Assembly: GCA_022453515.1 (NCBI GenBank)
Contig: JAJNNY010000017.1
Span: 62,001 to 126,000 of the forward strand
Direction: 5' to 3'
Length of the DNA stretch: 64,000 nt
Source of the DNA: Astrocystis sublimbata
Lineage: Eukaryota; Ascomycota; Sordariomycetes; Xylariales; Xylariaceae
Of this stretch, positions 24,401 to 37,156 are shown piece after piece. Each line of letters starts with the position of its first letter. The first letter of the stretch is position 1. The notes beneath the pieces are model-generated. The model did not search any database and was not told the DNA's origin. It was given only the letters and a program-made list of their open reading frames with translations. A program made the translations under genes and the position numbers.

Positions 24401-24646
24401 TCACCAAACTCATCGTCTCGCTCGATCAATTCCACCCGGTCGCCCTTCGCCAGGCTCAGTTCATCAGAGCTCCTGGCCTGGAAGTCATCTGCCACCGTTG
24501 TCACACGTCAGCGCCCACCCGCAAGCAACCATCGCCATACTCCCCGGGACGGCAGTGCGAAGGGAGGGAGAGAGAGACTCACGGATCACGACCAAGATAT
24601 CGCCCACTTCAGGGCGCGCCCCGTCGGCGGGCGGCCTCGACGCCAT
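21455..24646 (-). CDS. BOI1/BOI2-like polarity scaffold (SH3-SAM-PH)
   Basis: Predicted 999-residue protein. Exons 24646-24583, 24488-24345 and 24246-21455; introns 24582-24489 (GTGAGT...GGCAG) and 24344-24247 (GTGCGT...CCGCAG). The joints restore the SH3 domain: GDILVVIHDFQARSSDELSL and NGLFPEVYTRAAPK (about residues 15-75). A Thr/Ala/Pro-rich linker follows, then a SAM domain near residues 265-330 (VEAWTADDVAEYLFTTGVE), a long Ser-rich disordered middle, and a PH domain from about 750 (YSGWMKKKNSHLMTTWKPR) to about 880. This domain order is that of yeast Boi1 and Boi2, which bind Cdc42 and Bem1 and act in polarised growth and exocytosis at the plasma membrane. The start Met at 24646 has an alternative seven codons upstream (24667). 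Confidence 0.93.
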
Positions 24647-26356
24647 TCTGCGCTGCACACGGCACACGGCGTCAGGGCGGTCAGGACGGGACTTTACGTG
24701 GGCGGCAAAGGAGTCAAGAACAGCAGGAGGCCTTGGAAAGCCTCAGAAGCCTGGCACGGCTCGAAGTTGATTTGTGCAAGCGCCGGGGAGGGATGATGGG
24801 AGGTAGCCAAGTAGCCGCCTCGGACGGGGGGTGGGTTAGATAGAGCCTAAGGACCTAAGTAAGGTACGCTGTCAGGGGACGGGATGGTCTCAACCCAATC
24901 CAATGGGAGTGGGCCGCGTGCGGATAGAGGATCGCCTGCCTAGGGGCGTGCGGCGTGCCTAGTGCAGCGAGCGATAAACGCCAGAGGACAGTCCCCAAGT
25001 CGCCAAGGTAGCTGGTGAAGCGAGTCGCATATACGAAAGAAAGACGGCAGATGCGACGTGCAACGCTACACGCGAACGACGCTGTAGCTGCACAGCAACG
25101 AGACAGTTCCGCGCAGAGCGGCCAGGAGCACGGGGTGCCGGATGCTGGTGGTTGAGGACACGTCGAGCGGCGGCTGCGTATCACCACCGTAGTATCGTGG
25201 GCGGATGGGAGTGCTCAGTGAACTGACTGGCATAGGCCTCCGTACATGTGGACAGCCTCCGACTGGGTGGCTCGGGTGGTACGTTCTTGCAGGCGAACAG
25301 CACCACGATGGCGGGCTACCTATCAGTAGTACGAGCTACCTAGTAGTAGCGGACATATAACCTGTAGATGTCTGGGTCACAATAGATTTAGCTTGCAAGA
25401 CCAACGGGCGCTCGGCGAACCGAACCGTCGTCGTGGTGTGGTTGCCACTAGTTAGTGAGTGGTAATGGAGTACCAGGTACTCGTAGGCAATGACTCTGTC
25501 ACCTCGTCACCTTCACACTCCGTCACATCGACCGTCACCGTCGTCGTCGTCGTCGTGCTACTTTGGCTGTCGCAAAAAAGAAAACTTAGATAGATAGCAA
25601 CCGGCAAATAGCCCTCGTCTACGCGCGAGACGCCAATGAACAAGAAGTCGGAAGAGCTAGGATAGTATTAGATGCCCTTCGCTGGATCGTCTATCGGCTC
25701 GGGTCGCAGGTGTCCAGGGTGTAATTAATTTCCCTGTCGCTCTGGTCAGGCGACGGACCCCCTTTTTCGGTATTGACCAGAACTCTCTCTTCACCCCCCC
25801 CAAACGAGGGGTCCGGGCAGGAAAGGTCGGGGGAAAAGGACAACGGCAGCAAGAAGCAGGCGAAATGGCAGGTCTCGATCACCATCCGAGCCGCTGGCGA
25901 AGAGATGCTGGCAATATAGAGTAACAAATGCCAGTGAAATGGTGCTGTCCATCACATCATGATATCTTGGAACTTGAGGTCTACCTATCTCTTACATGGG
26001 CCGCTAGATAAGGTTTCGAACGCATGAGGTGCTCGGACTTGGGGGCTTGGGTACGTACTGCATCAGATGGCATCTTGTCTTCCTGGATAGCCCCTGTTCA
26101 CAGGCCTACGTAGTAGAGCCCGGTATTTACTCACAGTAGGTTGCGGTTGCGTACCCACCGAATCACCGACCGGTCCAGTACGATTACAAGTGCTACATGG
26201 CGCCGGGTGCCAAAGTTGGAGTGCTGTGCAAACTTCGGCGTCTCGATGTAACCTCGAACCGTGCATGCCTCCAGCCTTGATGTCGTGAGTCGTGGAGTTG
26301 TAGTTGCGTACCTAGCTCTTCCAAATAAAATAGTCCAAGTGACGTAGGAATCCCAT

Positions 26357-26373
26357 CCACCACCACCACCACC
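26357..26373. repeat. CCA trinucleotide microsatellite
   Basis: Perfect CCA/CAC tandem units in non-coding DNA. Confidence 0.9.
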
Positions 26374-27664
26374 CTCTTGCGGTTCTGTCGTCCCTTGCAT
26401 GCCACTTCCGTGGATTTCAGCCTCATGTTATATTATCTCTTGATAACCGATCAAATCTTGAACCTGTTTATGAAACGATCTCGCAAAGGAAACAAGCATG
26501 GCGGCATGGGTGCCATGTGAAACATCGACTGGATGCTGGCAATGCCTTGTTTGCTCAACCGCTCAACCGTCTCGCGATGGCCTTGTACTTATGGGCGTCC
26601 TTTGGTCCATATTAATACTTGGTATGCGTGAGAAATATGGTACGATTCATCAACTCTTGCGTGCTGCTGTATGGCAACGCTACAAGTCCGTACATAACCC
26701 TTCAGGCGGTTTTGGCTTTGGAGAATCTCATAGAATGGCTGCTTCTTGACAGGGAATATGGAGACACTTTGCGCAAGGTGGTCACGATAGACACATTTGA
26801 AACCCTTAGCACATGTTTCTGTTATGTGTGGCATAACCTTATTCGCTGGCCAAATCTGAGGGCAGATTGGTCATCGCAAAAGTCCAGAAGAAAAAGAGCT
26901 GCGTATCCTCGTATGTCTAGCGTTAACACGTAACAGATTTGAGAAAGAGATGAATCGAAAAGAGAGAGAGAAAGTTAAAGTTGTACACACCCGACGCCGT
27001 CTGCGAACTGCTTCTTTTGTTAATCAACAGTCCTGAGTTGTCGGTTATTCAACAACCGTGATACACCAAGCGTGTTAAATGTAATAGGTACGACCTTCGA
27101 GCTGTGCTCAACAACTTGAAACCGTACCGGGACCTGAGATGCCGTCCGCATACACATACACATTCGCAGCGCAGCGCAGGTTGAAAGCCATCAAATAATC
27201 AACAAAACATGGGAGTTGCTCGTGCCTGGCCTACCTGTGGTCCATCATGATGCGCAACCTTATATATAGTAATATGTAGGTAGTATGTATAGATACATGT
27301 ACCCATGTTGTATCCATATGTAGTACCGCCTCTCGAGCTTCTTTCTACAAGTATACCTAATACTGTACGTCTTTGGTAGAGCTCTCAGACCAGCACGTGG
27401 GAAGCGCCTCGCTACCCACCTGTCCAGGCATGTATTACCTATCTAAGTAGGTACCTACCTACTTTAGCTATGTGGTAATATGTGGCGAGGAAGGCACAGG
27501 CGCAGGCCCTGGGCAATGACAACGACGTATCTGTGCAGGTGGGATGCGTGATTTAATCGATGGGTATGGAAGGCGCGGGGTTCCCACCTCGAATTCCAAA
27601 CATTGAAGGCTGGCTTTCCACCAACGCGTTCGATTATAACTTGTACCTTAGGTAGGCAATGAAC

Positions 27665-27693
27665 GTAGACAGACAGACAGGCAGGCAGGCAGG
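27665..27693. repeat. AGAC/GGCA tetranucleotide tandem repeat
   Basis: Three AGAC-type units pass directly into three GGCA-type units, showing a one-base variant spreading within the array. Confidence 0.9.
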
Positions 27694-28520
27694 GACCTCG
27701 GAGTCAGTCCCTTCCCATCTCCATTACGCATTTCGGTATGGGGCCACCGTATTCGTTGCACATGGCCTGCAGCGGCTCAACTTCTGGGACAACCTATTCT
27801 CCGTACCAACACAACACCCCCGTTCTCCCGTCCTTTGCCACTTGCATCGGTCGCGTTGCCTGCGCTGTTGTTGATGCCGGTGTTTATGCCGGTGCGAAGG
27901 CCATTGAACATCGATCCATCTGAAGGAACACCGGCCGCAGCCTCGGCCTCGTGCACTGTCCACGCCGACCGACGACGGCTTACTTGGCTGAGCCTGACGT
28001 GTCTGAGTCTGAGTCGGCTTCAGGTCGGGCTACAATACGAGGGGCCGGTCGTGTCGACGGTGTAGAGGGGGCTCTGCTCTGGGGGTGCCAACGCTTCACC
28101 TTGAAGCTGTGGGGACACCCGTTCGTACCCATCAGCCGGCGCAGGGCACGATCTGCTACCTTAGCACTACTATAGTAGTATCTCTGTCTCGCCTTCACTA
28201 GTACGCAGTAGGCGGCACACTATTTAATGGGGACCACTGCCGAGAACGAGTGGACGACCCCCAAGAACCGCTACCGCTACCGCCACGGTCCAAACCGTTG
28301 TCGGCCCACTCCCCTGCAACGCGCTTCTTTGTGCCACGGTCCACGGGATCACGGATCACGGTCTACTGATCACGCCCACGACGCTCACGGCCAACATTGC
28401 GGCTGGGCTGGCGTCCCCGGCGACGAGCGTCACTGACACGAGCCTGTGTGGATAGGCAGCTAGGCAGGGTTCCACGCGCTCATCGCGCCGGACAGCAACT
28501 AAATCAAAGGGATACACTCG

Positions 28521-31500
28521 ATGACCACGGGGGAGAGTACCGCCAAGGCCGGGGGGGGCAAGGACTCGGGCAAGGGACGCGGACAGGGCCAGCGCCAGAC
28601 TGCCTCAAGTGCCTCAAGTATCCCGAGTCCGTCTTTGTCCTCCGTTGCGCTCAACGACCGGCGGGTTGCCGCTTCTAATTCAACCCTGGGTGCATGGGTC
28701 AATAACCGTCGACAGCCATCGTGGCTGGCCAATGCGTCGCCCGTCCAACCCTCGCCCCGTCCTGCGCGACCACCTGTACCGCTGCCGCCTGCTCCCTCTC
28801 CCTCTCCCTCTGCCCCTGCCTCCTCTCCCTTGCCACTTGTCGCGAACCACGCCCAATCCCCGACTCAGACGCATACTCAGACTCAGACCCAGACCCAGCC
28901 TCGGCCTCTGCCTCAGTCGCTGTCGCAATCACAATCGCTGTCGCTGTCGCTGTCGCAGTCCTCTACTTCCCCGCAACTCCAGCCTCCATCGCGACCCTCG
29001 CCGCAGCCTATTGCCAACCCGCAGCCTCAGTCACCCAGCCAGCCTGCCAGGCCTGCTCAGTCTGCTCAGTCTGCTTATCAGCCACCGCCACCACTGCAGC
29101 CGCCGGCACCGGCGCTGGTGTCACCTTTGCCATCTGCAGCCGCGCTGCCACCTCAGACAGTCGCGGCGCCACACCTCTCGTAAGCTCATCTCCGCCTTGG
29201 AACCCTGTCGTCACCATTTCTTCCTGACTAACATTGCTCCTGCTGTAGGACGTCGGCTGATCCTCATCTGCCATCAGCAGAATCGAGCCATGGGCCTAGT
29301 CCGTCCCTGCCTCTAGCTGGCGACTCCTCCAACGCTACGCCCTCACGTTCTACCGACGCCCACCGAGACACACCCACCACCCAAGCTCACTTTGTCCTCG
29401 ACGATCATGTGAATCCCGCTCCGCAATCTTCGCCACAGCAGAGCCCCGAGTCTACCTTGCCGGCCGAGAACGTCCAAAACACCTCACCTCGAGGCACAGT
29501 ACAAAGCCTCCCCACCGCCGCCGCCGCAACTTCTACCGCAGACATGGCCATGAACGTCACACCTCCGTTGACCACTGTGGGTTCTAACCATGCCGCCCTC
29601 GCTACGCGCGCCCCAGCCCTGGCTTTGGCACCCGAGGGCCAGCACTTAGATCGGTATGTACAACACCGCTATAATCTCTACCGATATATTGAATATTGAG
29701 CGACGATGTCTGACTTGAATGCACGGGATCAGCGGCGGTATTTCAGAATTCCTTGTTTCTGTTGAAGCTCACGCACGGTTAGACTTATTCCTACGAGATG
29801 TGGGCGGGGAACTAGGCCTAGACACCAGTGCGGAGCGAGTACGCTTTTCGATCCTGAATCAAGCCTGCGTCGAAGGTGATCTCTTCTTCCTTGCCTTGCA
29901 TCAGCTATTCTGCTTGTGGACAGTGAACCAGGACTCGGTCATGGCGCTCTGCCAGCCAGAAGCTCGTAACCGTTCCCTGGTGGAAAAAGCTTTCGGAACC
30001 GTGGCATTAATTCTCAAGTCCAATGTGACGATTACCATGAGGCATCTGCGATGGTATGCCAACTTCCCTAGTCCGCTGCCTGCCTTGCATTCCCATGGCC
30101 TGTATGGCCAGACAATCAACCAGGTCTTCGACTTTCTCATTCGTCTGTCCGAAACACATGTTTTCATCCACCAAGAGCATGCAAGACGAGGCTTCCCTTT
30201 CCTTATGAGCGAGCTCATTGGAATGTTCCATCTCTACTCCCCAATCCTACAATGGATTCTATTCAGAGCGTCGAGGAGGACCTTGGGTGTGAAAGAAAAT
30301 TTGATTGGCCAGCGCATGGATTCGTTATTCGCCGTCGATCAGGAGAAACACCGCAACCCCCAAACCCAGACTTACTCTTTGCATCGGGAAGGACACCAAT
30401 ATGAGAACTACAACATGGACTTGGCCCAACGGTACAGGAACATCTTAGCTCAGTATCAACCCACCTCACATAATATAAGTCAAAGCCCGTCCGCGCTCGC
30501 TACATCCCCACCTGTCCAGTCTCTAGCTGCCCTGGCCACCGCCCTTCCTCCGAGTGGTGATCGGTTGCCAGCCGAGATGGTGCAAGGTTCAACTCAGATG
30601 GGCGCAGTTGCATCCAGCAACCAGAATATCAACCAGAATATCCATCCTCCTTCGCCAACGCATTCTCCAATGAACGGGTTCAACTCTACGGCTTTCCCGA
30701 GCCCGACCACCGTTCTCAACCCTCAGCCCACGGCGCATGTACCCATGACCCTTGTTCTACCGAGCAATACCTCGGTCGGAACAACCATGCCAACCACGTC
30801 TTCATTCCAGTCTCCCTACCAATCGACTACTCTTCATCAGCAAGGGCAGAACACAACACCCAGTTCCCGTACGCCATCAGGTAACTCGCAGCGACAATTT
30901 GGGATAGTCCGGCAAGAGCAGCAGCAGCAACACCAGCAGCAACAACACCAGCAGCAGCAGCAACAGCAACAATATTTTGCTCATCAACGTCTTCAGCAAA
31001 TGAATTTGCAACAGCAGTCAACCGGGCAGCAATACCAACAACAGTCCTTGCAATATCCATCGCAACAGATGGCGGCATTTCAGCAGCACTACAGAAGGGG
31101 TCTACAGTCCGGGGCAGTACCAAGTCCGTTGCCCTCGCCTGTACAATCAGCACACCCGAACCCTTGGCAGATCTCTGCTACTGCCGGACAGCCTTCGCCC
31201 CATCTGCAGCCCGCCAGCAGTCATCCAGTTCCTCGGTCACTCCCTAGCCATCATCCAGTTCATTCTGAATCACCCACTATGTTGACCCCATCAGGTACAG
31301 TGGATTCCATGCCATCGCCTCGGACTACGACATCCGTTCAATCAGACCACGTACGGCCTTCGCTTGTCTCGCCACGGCGAAGAGCAACTCAAAACTCTGA
31401 TCGATTAATTCCCGAGCCTGGTATAAGAATCACTCTACATGATTATCCCCATACTCCGTACGAGAAAAGATCTCTTGATATTGCACTTCACCAGGCTCAT

Positions 31501-32580
31501 TTACGCAGCCCAAAGCGTATTCAAAGATCGTTCCACCCAGCGAAGCCTTCTCAAAGATATTACCAGGCGGTCAAGGAGTTTGCCCTTGAGCCCAACCCAA
31601 TTCCTCAGCATGCGCACATGTATGAGTTTGCATTTGATGTCACTGCCACTATTTACGCAAATCGGGTTTTGAATGAAATAGTGGCGGGCGAGAGCCTCCC
31701 AGTGAGTCAGTATTCTGACGGGTCACTACACTTGCGTTTAAGATGCTGCAACCTACCTGCTAACGTATCTGTTTCTTCTCACACATGGGTGACTTGCGAA
31801 ACAGCATGGCCAGAACATATATTCCTGAAATTGAACGATGACACAGTTGAAGTAAAGCGTAAACAGCATCACTCAAAAGACTCCGCAGCTGATGTCACTT
31901 CCTTCGTGCGTTCAGGATCGAACTCTCTCCAAATTTTCGTCATGAAGTCCAGCACACAGCGAAATTACGTCCCATATGTTGCTGTTGAAGTAGTGGAAGT
32001 TCTCAGCCATAGCTCTGTACTCCACATGGTCAAACAGTACGAGTCCATACCAGCGACTGCAACTCGTGACGTGATTCGCAAGCGATTGGTTGGCAACTCG
32101 CCCAACCAGGGGGGAGGCGATGATGACGTTGAAGTGCCAAATGACGGGATATCCATCGACCTGGCCGATCCGTTCACCTCGACAATATTTCAGGTACCTG
32201 TACGAGGCAAAACCTGCACACATCTCGAGTGTTTCGACCTCGAGATTTGGCTAAACACTCGCTTAGGTAAGAAGTCGCTAAACGCAACAGAGCCGTCCTT
32301 TGTGGACAAATGGAAATGTCCCTTATGCGATGGCGACGCACGCTCTTACAATCTTCGCATCGACGAGTTCCTCGTAGAAGTTCGCCAAAGCCTAGAGCAG
32401 AGCAGTCTGCTCAAAACCAAATCCATCACCGTTTCTGCCGATGGTTCTTGGAAGGCGAACTATAACCCCGACAATGACGATAGCGACCCGGATAGTGACG
32501 ACGGTGGTACACGGGCCACGTCTAGAGCTGCATCCAAGTCTTCCGTGCCCCGAACTGTTATCGAACTCGACGATGACTAA
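28521..32580 (+). CDS. SP-RING (MIZ zinc-finger) protein, candidate SUMO E3 ligase
   Basis: Predicted 1303-residue nuclear protein. Exons 28521-29179, 29249-29653 and 29733-32580; introns 29180-29248 (GTAAGC, branch ctaac, TGTAG) and 29654-29732 (GTATGT...GATCAG). Residues 1-350 are Pro/Gln/Ser-rich and disordered. A folded helical block follows, starting GGISEFLVSVEAHARLDLFL. The middle is again low-complexity, with a polyglutamine tract at 30916-31070. The C-terminal part has a beta-rich segment and the SP-RING: Cys1183-x-His1185 and Cys1188 in CTHLECFDLEIWL, and Cys1217/Cys1220 in WKCPLC. SP-RING proteins such as Siz1 and PIAS recruit the SUMO E2 Ubc9. No SAP domain or PINIT motif was recognised, so it is probably a separate fungal group and ligase activity is inferred. 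The C-terminus is acidic (DNDDSDPDSDD). Confidence 0.9.
30916..31070 (+). repeat. Polyglutamine-coding CAG/CAA tract
   Basis: Mixed CAG and CAA codons, interrupted by His, encode a Gln-rich segment in the SP-RING protein. The mixed codons suggest selection for glutamine rather than pure slippage. Confidence 0.9.
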
Positions 32581-34373
32581 ACTGGTAGTCCTTGGCATCA
32601 AGGCCAAACTAAGGCGGCTTCAATTCGACCAATGTTTCCCTACTACGTACAACATGCATTTCGATCATCCGCATCCCACAATACATGTTCAGCACAGAAT
32701 TGAAGTATGTTTTAGCTCAAGATGCTTCCACTACTTATACTCGAATGATCCACAATATCCTGGTAAAACTTACAGATTGGTCCACACGTTTCTTAAAAAC
32801 CTTCAGTATCTGATACTATATCAGATCACGTTTACTTTTCTGATGAATTTTCAAGCAAAGCGCGGAGTCAGGGGGCAAAAGTGGCATCATCAAAACCTAC
32901 CTAAGCATAGAATCTGGGTTTGTCTACCTGGAATATTCACTGGATGCATTTGCTTGCTTGCCTGTTTAGATTTCCAATTCCCTTCTCCCGAAGCCAAAGT
33001 CTATTGATTGCTGGTTCGCATTTGCCGATTTGCATTGCAGGTTGTATGGAAAGAGTCACAGGTCCGGTTGTTTCAAAATGAAGGAGTTTCACGGTCACGG
33101 TCATAAGGTCTGTTTGTTTTCTCGTGGTCGGTAGGCATTGACAGGTAATGGCAATGGCAATGGCAGTGCAGATGTCAATGTACATTTACGAAGACCTATC
33201 CTAAGGCCAGCTCATTTAAGGTGTGCGATGACCGATGAGATGATGTTCAAAGTTGTCTGTCAGGTAGATAGAACATACCTACTAAGACGTTTGACGTGTT
33301 AGGCTGTGTCGCTTATCCAGGACCCTTGTAGACGACTAGTAGCTGGTAAAAATACCTCGATGGGGTTTTTTTTAATTTATAAAACCGACCGACAACTGTA
33401 TTCATGGACCAGCTACCTAGATACAGTCTAACTGTGCAACATGTATGCCTAGTAGGTATATATATATAAAGTGATGGTTCTTACGAGTAGAATGTCCTCA
33501 TTTCCACGCTGTCAATAAATCAAGTCTGTACGCAGTGCTAATAATGGGTACGCATGTTTGACAAGCAGCTGAGAGAAACCTACCATAGGTTTCTAATGAA
33601 GGCATATGACTTTGAGTTCATTGCATTTCCAATCCTTGCAAGTGAGAGGACTGCAGGTTAGACGGTTCCCCTTTTCTTTAATGAGTACTTATATAACTAC
33701 TGTTGCTGCGAATCTCGGAAGAATCTTGAACTTGGTCAGGAGGTACCTACCTAGATGATATTGGTAACTTCGATTCCAGTTTTGGGCCTACAGTTGGTCC
33801 GCAATACATATGCTTACCCATCATACCTATCAAGCAACACCTTCAATGGATTTGGGACCTCTCTCTAGAGACGCAGAATGGTCTGGTCAAGGCACCTGTC
33901 CACTCACCTGTTTGCTCAATTTCCAAGGCCGATTTCACTGCTTTTTTAGCCCTTCATGGGGACATGCGGGGGAAGTTGTTGTTCTTTCAAACTGGCCTTC
34001 GCCGACAAAAAAAGCTACTACGTGGTGAGAATTGCAGGGGCCACTTATCCACCTGCAGGGCATCCATGCACGGCATTACTTGGTGCCGACCGATGAAATC
34101 AGTCGAGTTGCATCCCTATGGTGACTCCGAGCTGCGATTGTTCAAATCGGCAGCAGACATCAATGTTATCACCATTCATTAGCGGACAAAAAAATCAACA
34201 AGCGTTGTCCTTCCAATTGCCAAGGTCTGATATACATGAAATTGAACGCCGGCCCCAGGTGTACATGATGCGTTTGATGCAAATTCAAGTTAATGATGAG
34301 CAGATGTCAAATGACTATTCCGTAGCAACGATGGACTCAAAAAGACCGATAGCCATTGCGAACGGCTGAGATC
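32581..34373. other. Convergent intergenic region (SP-RING and KEX1 3' ends)
   Basis: AT-rich. Contains a T8 run at 33365, a TATATATATA stretch near 33459 and a GGTACCTACCTAG palindrome near 33741. No gene is supported; 1.8 kb is long for two facing 3' ends. Confidence 0.7.
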
Positions 34374-36375
34374 TCAAGTCCGTTTCCCGCCCTTTCCCTT
34401 CTTCTCAGGGACCGACTCGTCGTCATCATCGTCGTCATCGTCACTGTCCTCGCCAATACTATAATGGTTCCTATCAGTTTCCCGCGGCGAGGTAACGTGA
34501 AGATCATCCAACTGGTTCTCGTCGAAGTCGCCGGCCTCGACATCACGATTCGTCCGTCGGTTCCGCAAGCCATCGAGTCCGGAGCTACCGTTCCGGTCGC
34601 CTAGGAAGGGTAGACCGCTGTATCCAGCTGTGCGCTTCCTTGAGCGCCAGATGATGAATGCCCAGGCGGCGGCCCCGATGGCGACGATGGCGAGGACCAC
34701 TTCGCCCGATTTCTGATAGGCAGCCCACTTGGCGGCTTGGAGCTCCTCGTCCTTGGCGTTATCTGTGTCAGTATGGTTGCCCACGCCGCCGACAGAAGTC
34801 TCGGGAAGCTTCTCCCCGTCGAGCTCGCTCTCGGTGGGCGCGCCGCCGATGCCACCGATGTCGACGCCAGTGAAGCGGTCGAGCATGTCGCGGGTCCGAC
34901 GTGGGTAGTCGAACGGGACCATGTGCGATGACTTATTGAATAGTACGTAGGTGAGATTACGAGCCTCTTGCCAGAAACCAGCCGCATCCCCCTCAAAAGT
35001 CCAGGGACGTCGCGGGGCCCAGTTGCCCGGGGAGATCTCGAAGCCCTTGCCGCCATTCCATTCGAGGTTGCTGAGGAACGACTCCGTCCCCATGTGGTTG
35101 CAAATCAAGTCTTCGGCGCCGGAGAATAGCAGGACTTTGACTTGCTTGAGAAGGTCGGGCAGGAGTTTGACGGCGGGCTCGGATTTCTGTGTCTTGAATG
35201 CGACACCGACTGCGCCATTGCACTCGGTCCATCCCGTGTTCTTGGCGGGGTTGATGTGCAGCGCGTCGACAACCTCGGCCTTCGTCAGATAGGGCGTGAC
35301 ATATTTGAGGTCAGGGGGCCAGTTCATGCCGCAAGAGGGGTATTCGTCGGTCAAGCGGACGTCGTACATGTTGACACACTGGCCGCCATTCTTCTGGGTT
35401 TGGCGGAGTATCTCGGAGAGGATAACCTCGCAGAGCTGGTTGGAGATCTTGTTGCTGTCTGTCAAGGCTAATTTGGTTCGGCAATCGCGCAGCATGCCCT
35501 CAAGCTTAACTCCGAGAGCTGTGCCCTTTTGCACGATACCTTTTTCGTACGAGTATGTGAGGTATGCTTCGTACTGCTCGTTGGGGGCTATCCAGCCGTT
35601 GCCTATCATGAGGCCCTGGAGGTTCCATCTCTTGCTCTGCTCGGTTTTCTTGTTCCGCTCGAGGATTGCGCGGGCAATGTATGGGATGTGTTGGCCCGCA
35701 AAGGATTCACCAGCCAGGTATATCTTCAAGCCGCACCATCACAGGTTAGCACAAATACAGAGGGGTTTCGGTGAATTCAAGACTGCTCACGTCGTCATGC
35801 TCGTATTCGGGGAACAGCCTATACCACTTCTCGAGGAAGACGACGAACTGGTCGGCCATCTCGCCCAGCTCGTGGACGTAGCTGTTGGTGTCGACATAGC
35901 TGAAGCCGGTGCCGACAGGGTTGTCGACAAAGAGCAGGTTGGCGAACTCATTCCAGCTGCCATTGTTGTACTGCAGGTTGCCGTCGTTGTCTTTGACGCG
36001 GAAAGGCCCGATCTCCATCAAGGCGCCGTCCTCGGAGCTGCAGCCGGGCCCTCCGTTGAGCCAGATGATGGTGCGTTGCCTGTTCGCGATGTGTCGATTC
36101 TGGAAGTGCCAGAAGAACATGTTGCCGTTATGCTCGGGTGTGATCTCGATATGCCTGCAAACAGTGCGCGCCATCAGCACCACGTCCCAACCAGATAACG
36201 ATCGCGCTTGTACTCACCCGGCATGCATCTTGGTAGCGTCCCCCTCGGGGAGGCCAGGCAGGTGGTGGACATAGTAGTCGCCGGCGGATGGCTCGGCCTG
36301 GACGAGGGCGACGGACGACGTGAGGGCGCATAGGACCGAGCCCCAGCGCGATATCCAGCGCGATAGGGGTGCCAT
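34374..36375 (-). CDS. KEX1: Pheromone-processing carboxypeptidase KEX1
   Basis: Predicted 623-residue type I membrane serine carboxypeptidase of the late Golgi, which trims C-terminal Lys and Arg from pheromone and other precursors. Exons 36375-36218, 36154-35791 and 35723-34374; introns 36217-36155 (GTGAGT...TTGCAG) and 35790-35724 (GTGAGC...TTGAAG). The signal peptide is about residues 1-27 (ending VALVQA). The S10 peptidase core carries the oxyanion motif [19 protein letters not shown], catalytic Ser181 in GESFAGQ, Asp379 in [12 protein letters not shown] and His441 in SSHMVPFD. A single TM helix lies near residues 516-535 ([18 protein letters not shown]), then a cytoplasmic tail with a run of eight Asp and a basic end GKGGKRT. 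The start at 36375 has Kozak context CCAACCATGG; an in-frame ATG 33 nt upstream is the alternative. Length and domain order match fungal Kex1. Confidence 0.96.
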
Positions 36376-36846
36376 GGTTGGCGAGAGAGGGCGTGTCAGC
36401 GTGCCCAACCGTTAGATTGCGGGTTGCCGGTCCATCGATTCCAAGGCAATTCGTGTGTTGTATTAGGGCGAGGGGCAATTGATTTATACGCAGATAATGG
36501 AGAAACAAAGCCCTGCGGCGGTTGGAGTATGGAGGTGTTGAAGAGGAGCAAGAAATGACGAAATGGAGTGTGTAATGAGAGAGAGTGATGTGGTCTCTTT
36601 TGGAGGTTGCCTGCAGGTGGTTTAGGTAGGTAAAGTTTACACCCACGGAGCTAAGTATTAGGTACATAGGTACCTAGTGGACCTAACTGTACTTACCAAA
36701 GCAGCCTGCGGACCGCGTTAGTGTGGGGTGTTTTGGCATCCTCGGCATCCAATTAGCACCTATTTAGTCCCTGTAAGTGCCCCAACATGCTCAGCCTAGG
36801 CGTGGCCTAGTGAACCAAGATGTGGGTAGGCTTCGGCGGACTACAG

Positions 36847-36893
36847 TACCTACGGGCCTACCTACATGTAGGTGCCTACATGTACCTAGGTAG
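36847..36893. repeat. TACCTACATGTAGGTGCC palindromic repeat block
   Basis: Overlapping inverted units of the type CCTACATGTAGG and TACCTAGGTA fill this 47-bp block. The same unit recurs in most long spacers of the window. Confidence 0.8.
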
Positions 36894-37121
36894 ACACTCC
36901 AGCCACACCTGGAACGTCTTCAGCCGCAGGTTCGTTCCTTGCAAGAACCTGCAGGGCCACATCTCATGGGAAACTTGGCATCGGATGCTCGGGAAACAGC
37001 GCCCCACGCCCGCCCGGCCAGGAGGGCTAGTAGAAGTAACCTAAGGGGTCGAAGTAGGTGCTGACCTACATAAGTCTGTATCTAGGCACTCATCGTCCAA
37101 CTGCATGCCCGGCCACGGCCA

Positions 37122-37122
37122 A

Positions 37123-37156
<34 letters not shown>
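37122..37156. repeat. CA dinucleotide microsatellite
   Basis: About 17 CA units with one TA interruption. Confidence 0.95.

Larger units (their letters stand above)
24647..28520. other. Intergenic: 3.9 kb divergent spacer between BOI-like and SP-RING genes
   Basis: Many short open frames but none with a recognisable domain. Repeats include a CCA tract at 26357-26373, AGAC/GGCA tandem units at 27665-27693 and a TAGGTACCTACC palindrome at 27448-27464. The last ~700 bases before 28521 are GC-rich and probably promoter and leader. Confidence 0.65.
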
